Shown: positions 60,566 to 64,000 of the stretch, in pieces
How positions within the stretch are numbered: the first letter of the stretch is position 1
How the letters are laid out: each line of letters opens with the position of its first letter
Source: Natrinema gelatinilyticum
Lineage (GTDB): Archaea; Halobacteriota; Halobacteria; Halobacteriales; Natrialbaceae
DNA length: 64,000 nt
Reading direction: 5' to 3'
Assembly (NCBI RefSeq): GCF_024266705.1
Contig: NZ_CP100757.1
Coordinates: forward strand, 1,116,001 to 1,180,000
The notes under the pieces: generated by a model
Databases searched by the model: none
Told to the model about the DNA's origin: nothing
What the model saw: the letters and a program-made list of their open reading frames with translations, nothing else
Made by a program: the position numbers and the translations under genes

Positions 60566-60673
60566 ATGGTAGATATCACACGACTCAAAGCAATCGCCAC
60601 AGTTGGTGGCCTGGCGATTCTTGGTGGGTATGTCGGCGCTGGCGATGACAGCGGCGCGATTGACGACCGATGA
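60566..60673 (+). CDS. 35-residue membrane micro-protein coupled to a deacetylase
   Basis: ATG at 60566, preceded by GGTGGGAAGAACAACG with a weak ribosome site. The peptide MVDITRLKAIATVGGLAILG continues GYVGAGDD and ends IDDR: one short membrane helix with an acidic tail. Its TGA overlaps the ATG of the next gene (ATGA at 60670-60673), the usual sign of coupled translation. No known family; may help membrane placement of the deacetylase. Confidence 0.5.
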   Translation: MVDITRLKAIATVGGLAILGGYVGAGDDSGAIDDR

Positions 60674-62034
60674 CACACAGCGACGACAACTCTCGACTGA
60701 GCTTCAGCAGGCGAACAGCACTCGGACTGACCGTGACTGGCGTCGGCAGCCTCGCAGGCTGCCTCGACCTGGTTGCCGACTCGACATCCGTAGAGCCAGA
60801 CGAACCGATCGACCACGACGATGCCGTGGACGCGGACGACGAGGATACAGACGTGGACGAGGATGCACATGACAAAGAGGAGCCGGTGCGCGAAGAACAC
60901 TCGGAGCCAGACGACTCGACCGACGAGACGTCGGAGGAACCGGATCCCGAACTCGAGTCTGAGCCAGAACCCGAGCCTGAGCCCGAACCCGAGCCAGAAC
61001 CTGAGCCAGAACCCGAGCCCGAACCAGAACCCGAGCCCGAGCCAGAACCTGAGCCCGAGCCAGAACCTGAGCCCGAGCCAGAACCAGAACCCGAACCAGA
61101 ACCCGAACCAGAACCCGAACCAGAACCCGAACCAGAACCCGAACCCGAGCCTGAGCCCGAGCCGGAACCGAAGTCGAATGGCCTGCTCGTATTCACGTAC
61201 GACGACAGTCCAATCGAGGACTACAGCGAGACGTTCCCGGTTCACGAGGAATTTGGCGTGCCGGGCTGCATCGCGGTGAACCCGGCAAACATGGGCGAAT
61301 CCGATCTCTGGCTCACGCCCGAGAAGGCCCATGAGATGCAGGACGCGGGCTGGGGGATTATGAGTCACAGCTATCGGCACCGCCCGTATGGCCAGATCCC
61401 CCTAACTAAACCCATGTCAAAAGGTGACGAGAAGGTCTACGTCGAGCGCAACACGCACGGGCGCTTCGCGAACGATCCACTCGTTGTCACTGACGACACG
61501 TCACGCTTCGAGACACGCGTGGTCGAGCGCGGCACGGATGCTGATGGGGAGTATATCGTACTGGAGGAGCCAGCGGGCGTTGATATCAGCGCGGATGGCA
61601 TCGTCCACTACCCTCGTCTGTTCCTGCGGGAGAAACTGGAGAAGACGGACGAGCAACTCCGAATGTGGGATCTCGACGTCTTCGGCTTTGTCTACCCGTA
61701 CGACCGGTACTACGGGCCTGCCGAGGAGATCGTACGCGACCACTACGACGCGGTGGCGAACCACCGTTGGAGTCAGGGCCACAACGATCTCGACGCGGAT
61801 CCGACGACGTGGCGGCGACAGTACATCGAGACGAATCGCCTCTCGGAGTCGGATGTCGAGGAGTTTCTGGATACGGCCGTCGAAGAAGAGTGTGTCGCGA
61901 TCGTGGGCGCCCACTCACAGTACGACACGCTACCTGCCTCACGTGTGCGGTTCGTGATCGAGCAGGCGCTGGTTCGTGATCTGGAGATCGTGACGATACA
62001 GGAGGCCGTCGAGCGGACGGCAGAGTATCGTTAA
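60670..62034 (+). CDS. Tat-exported lipoprotein polysaccharide deacetylase with Glu-Pro repeat spacer
   Basis: 454 residues. The start has a twin-arginine signal with lipobox: FSRRTALGLTVTGVGSLAGC, so it is a lipid-anchored surface protein (Cys ~35). An acidic region (40-97) and a pure Glu-Pro repeat (about residues 98-167, ~35 dipeptides) follow, a stiff spacer holding the enzyme away from the membrane. The catalytic NodB-like domain begins at LLVFTYDDSP (the two Asp of the motif) and has SHSYRHRP (metal His pair), FVYPYDRYYGP and a final GAHSQY segment. It should remove acetyl groups from an N-acetylated cell-surface polysaccharide; the substrate is unknown. A small insertion (~255-315) between the His motif and FVYPYD is unlike minimal NodB domains. 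Confidence 0.85.
   Translation: MTHSDDNSRLSFSRRTALGLTVTGVGSLAGCLDLVADSTSVEPDEPIDHDDAVDADDEDTDVDEDAHDKEEPVREEHSEPDDSTDETSEEPDPELESEPEPEPEPEPEPEPEPEPEPEPEPEPEPEPEPEPEPEPEPEPEPEPEPEPEPEPEPEPEPEPEPEPEPEPKSNGLLVFTYDDSPIEDYSETFPVHEEFGVPGCIAVNPANMGESDLWLTPEKAHEMQDAGWGIMSHSYRHRPYGQIPLTKPMSKGDEKVYVERNTHGRFANDPLVVTDDTSRFETRVVERGTDADGEYIVLEEPAGVDISADGIVHYPRLFLREKLEKTDEQLRMWDLDVFGFVYPYDRYYGPAEEIVRDHYDAVANHRWSQGHNDLDADPTTWRRQYIETNRLSESDVEEFLDTAVEEECVAIVGAHSQYDTLPASRVRFVIEQALVRDLEIVTIQEAVERTAEYR
60961..61171 (+). repeat. In-gene tandem repeat coding for (Glu-Pro)n
   Basis: About 35 units of a GARCCN hexamer (gagcca, gaaccc, gagcct, gagccc in varying order). Longer sub-repeats such as GAGCCAGAACCTGAGCC are visible, so copy number has probably changed by slippage. 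All changes keep the Glu-Pro pattern. Confidence 0.85.
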
Positions 62035-62049
62035 CTCTCTGTTCGCATT

Positions 62050-62264
62050 CCTTTTTGACGATTGCTCTTGGCCTCAGTGAGAATGCTCAAATCGATTCTG
62101 AAGAGATCTATGAGGTCCTCGTCGGGGCGTACGCCGACGGGACCTCGGTCCCCACACTCGGCGAGAACAGGAAAGATTCACCTCACCGAAACACCGTTCT
62201 GTACAATCTCCGTGAGATATTCGACCTAGAGTCGGTTGAGCAAGTTAGGAACATGTTGCTCTAG
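62050..62264 (+). pseudogene. ISH3-family transposase N-terminal fragment
   Basis: LTIALGLSENAQIDSEEIYE followed by VLVGAYADGTS, PHRNTVLYNLREIFDLESVE and NMLL aligns with residues ~29-95 of the ISH3 transposase at 10240-11409 (for example IDAEDIYEVLVGACADGTS). The frame then stops at 62262-62264 and none of the DDE domain follows. The protein divergence shows that this is an old relative, not a recent copy. Confidence 0.8.
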
Positions 62265-62485
62265 AAGGGTTGATAGCGAGATCGGTTATTTCTATAGTTA
62301 TCACAAATCCGGTCGTCGATAGCAGAGACTCTTCCCAGTCGCTGTCGGTGGATAGATCGGCGTGGTAGCTCATGGCACCCCTCCTAGGATAATAAACATT
62401 GTTTCGGAGTCGTTATCGACCAGCCTGCTGGAACGGCCGTGGATCCCCGCTCACTTTTTCGGCCGCTCGCGTGAAAGAGGACACT
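62265..62485. other. Gap upstream of the asparaginase
   Basis: Contains no gene; an AT-rich part (62282-62310, 62388-62402) could hold the asparaginase promoter. In-frame codons upstream of 62486 are unlikely to be translated, as homologues begin at MNVTLLSTGGTI. Confidence 0.35.
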
Positions 62486-63490
62486 ATGAACGTCACTCTT
62501 CTCAGTACGGGCGGAACTATCGCAAGCACGGAGACGAATGCCGGGGCAAAACCAACGCAGTCGGGACTAGAACTCCTCGAGGCGGTCCCCGAACTCAAGT
62601 CATATGCGACGTTTTCAGTCGAATCGGTCGCGCAGATACCGAGTTTCGAGATGGATGCTGCGACGCTCGAGGATATCGCCGGTCGTGTAGGCGAACTCGA
62701 TGCCGATCCCACAGTCGACGCCGTCGTCATCACCCATGGGACGGACACGATGGAGGAGACAGCCTACTACCTCGACGTCACCGTTCAGCCGGAGACGCCA
62801 GTGATTCTGACGGGTGCCCAGCGTCGACCGGACGAGGTGAGTCCAGACGGGCCGAGCAACCTCCTGACGGCAGTTCGCGCCAGTGAGGCGTTTGCGGACC
62901 GCGACGCCGACGGGACATTCGTCGCGTTCGACAAGGAACTCTACAGCGCGCGGACAGTGACAAAAGTACATACGTCCGCCCTAGAAGCGTTTCGTTCGCG
63001 GAACGCGGGACCGGTCGCGACGGTCGACCGCAACGACGTCGTGATCCACCGGCCACCGCGAAGCGAGACACGGCCGATCGAGACGACATCGCTCATGGCG
63101 ACCGTCGTCACGATCAAGAGCGGCAGCGCTGTTACCGGAGACCTCCTGGAAGCCGCTCTTGAGAACGATACAGACGGCATCGTGATCGAAGGAACGGGGC
63201 TCGGGAATACGACGGCGGGCATCGCCGACGCTGTCCACGACGCGATCGATGCTGGCGTCCCCGTCGTGGTCACGTCACGCTGCCTCGAGGGACGGGTCGC
63301 GCCGGTCTACGGCGGCGATGGAGGCGGTGAGCGCCTCCGCGAGTACGGCGCAATCTTTGCCGACGATCTCTCCGCACAGCAGGCCAGACTTCGACTGGCA
63401 CTGGCGCTCGAAGCGTTCGACGACCCAGAGGCGATCCAGGCAGCGTTCACGTCTTTCGACCGATCACAGTCAGCGACCGATCAGACGTAG
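62486..63490 (+). CDS. ansA: L-asparaginase (type I/II fold)
   Basis: 334 residues, beginning at the ATG at 62486, so that the first catalytic motif is at its usual place: LLSTGGTIAS (Thr ~10-12). The second motif is VVITHGTDTMEETAYYL (Thr/Asp ~84-90), and the family segments VILTGAQRRPDEVSPDGPSN, GIVIEGTGLGNTT and PVVVTSRCLEG follow. It hydrolyses asparagine to aspartate and ammonia. No signal peptide, so it is cytoplasmic. Its 3' end overlaps by 10 bp the convergent deacetylase gene. A homologous role in Glu-tRNA amidotransfer (GatD) is less likely because of the missing N-terminal extension. Confidence 0.9.
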   Translation: MNVTLLSTGGTIASTETNAGAKPTQSGLELLEAVPELKSYATFSVESVAQIPSFEMDAATLEDIAGRVGELDADPTVDAVVITHGTDTMEETAYYLDVTVQPETPVILTGAQRRPDEVSPDGPSNLLTAVRASEAFADRDADGTFVAFDKELYSARTVTKVHTSALEAFRSRNAGPVATVDRNDVVIHRPPRSETRPIETTSLMATVVTIKSGSAVTGDLLEAALENDTDGIVIEGTGLGNTTAGIADAVHDAIDAGVPVVVTSRCLEGRVAPVYGGDGGGERLREYGAIFADDLSAQQARLRLALALEAFDDPEAIQAAFTSFDRSQSATDQT

Positions 63491-64000
63491 TCGCTCTCGC
63501 TCTCGTACACCGACGGATCGTCTTTGAACGTCTCGGCGATCGTCTCGAGGGTGACAAACCGCGCGTTCTCGTGGCCCTTGACGTACTGGATGAACTCCTC
63601 GAGGAGGGGGATCATGTGGGGCAGGCCGTGGATATCGGGATGGATCGTGAACGTGTAGACGCCCGCGCCACGGCGATTGTAGAGATAGTCGAACTGACGC
63701 TTGTAGTACTGCTCGTACAGCATCTCCGGATCCTTGTACCCGGCGTGGTAGATCGGCTGCTTGATGAACAGCATCGGCGGGATGTCGTCGCGATACCAGC
63801 TGATCGGGATCTCGACGACGTCGGTCTCTTCACCGTACTGGTATGGCTCCATCCACGTCTCGGGCTCGTTGTCGTACTGGATCTTCTTCCAGCTGTCGCC
63901 CTTGCGCATCCAGCCAGGTTCGAACATCCGTTCCATCAGGCTACTGTCGTACAGGAAGCCGTGTTTTTCGACCAACTCTGGCGTGTTCTCGCTGAACTCC
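63481..64000 (-). CDS. Polysaccharide deacetylase family protein, 5' part beyond the window
   Basis: Only the C-terminal ~173 residues are inside. They read EFSENTPELVEKHGFLYDSS at the window edge, then WMEPYQYGEETDVVEIPISW, YRDDIPPMLFIKQP and TFTIHPDIHGLPHMIPLLEE, ending with RFVTLETIAETF. FTIHPDIHG and the ELVEKHGFLYDSS piece are typical of the PuuE/allantoinase-like and peptidoglycan deacetylase-like branch, acting on amide or N-acetyl substrates. It is of a different subtype from the surface deacetylase at 60.7 kb. Start and catalytic first motif cannot be judged. Confidence 0.8.
   Translation of the reverse strand, partial: EFSENTPELVEKHGFLYDSSLMERMFEPGWMRKGDSWKKIQYDNEPETWMEPYQYGEETDVVEIPISWYRDDIPPMLFIKQPIYHAGYKDPEMLYEQYYKRQFDYLYNRRGAGVYTFTIHPDIHGLPHMIPLLEEFIQYVKGHENARFVTLETIAETFKDDPSVYESESDYV

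Noticed and set aside
60961..61171. CRISPR-like or satellite array
   Set aside because: It is a hexamer repeat inside a coding frame giving Glu-Pro, without spacers.
1..64000. tRNA, rRNA, CRISPR arrays and replication origins
   Set aside because: I looked for cloverleaf patterns, repeat-spacer arrays and Orc1/Cdc6 genes with ORB-like repeats and found none; a covariance-model scan could still find a tRNA that I missed.

Overview
The window looks like an accessory, transposon-rich part of a haloarchaeal genome, most plausibly from the Natrialbales or a relative. The reasons are the strongly acidic proteins, the high GC content at third codon positions, archaeal TATA boxes about 25-30 bp before start codons (leaderless genes), Tat-type signal peptides, an archaeal EF-1alpha, and transposases of haloarchaeal types (ISH3, IS1595/ISH4-like, IS630, IS110, stand-alone TnpB). 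I recognised no rRNA, tRNA or CRISPR array.

Layout. 1-5.8 kb: a DUF5519 gene, an intact tnpB, a decayed drug-export ABC pair, a 471 bp non-autonomous element, and an operon of a nonsense-truncated SnoaL-like gene plus three tandem RibD/DHFR-like genes. 6.1-8.1 kb: a four-gene ApbE/ferric-reductase-like membrane redox operon. 8.2-13.5 kb: three copies of a ~365 bp hairpin-ended element (two inverted around a regulator/membrane gene pair), an ISH3 element, an MbfA/VIT1-type iron transporter and an aconitase deletion relic. 13.5-20.1 kb: a Tat-exported protein, a small membrane protein, a cold-shock protein, a LysO-type exporter, an IS1595 element and a wHTH two-gene module. 20.8-26.3 kb: a Zn/Cd P-type ATPase and an ArsR-SRPBCC-GFA-SRPBCC-RibD operon under a visible double operator. 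26.4-29.6 kb: a broken IS110 and a tandem GIY-YIG-like protein.

30.07-50.90 kb is the centrepiece: five minus-strand genes (901, 1234, 1354, 2528 and 928 aa, in transcription order) joined by 4-11 bp overlaps. They encode about 6,900 residues of mostly uncharacterised giant proteins. Recognisable parts are a pore-like glycine-rich membrane segment in the first, a DUF6603 beta-rich domain in the second, and a lamin-tail domain plus a C-terminal DUF4870-like membrane domain in the last. No sheath, tube, baseplate or secretion ATPase lies next to them. I regard this as the best candidate for an undescribed multi-protein system, possibly a surface or toxin-like assembly. Its function is inference only.

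51.4-64 kb: small zinc-finger genes, an EF-1alpha copy with a mosaic look, tnpB relics, an IS630 with a likely programmed frameshift, a second IS630 inserted at a TA inside another copy of the 471 bp element, a DUF1684 gene, a Tat-lipoprotein polysaccharide deacetylase with a long Glu-Pro repeat, an ISH3 fragment, an asparaginase, and a second deacetylase running off the end. Solo TnpB-type right ends (consensus GTAGGGYGGGGTAGTTCAC) recur at least seven times beside a single intact tnpB.
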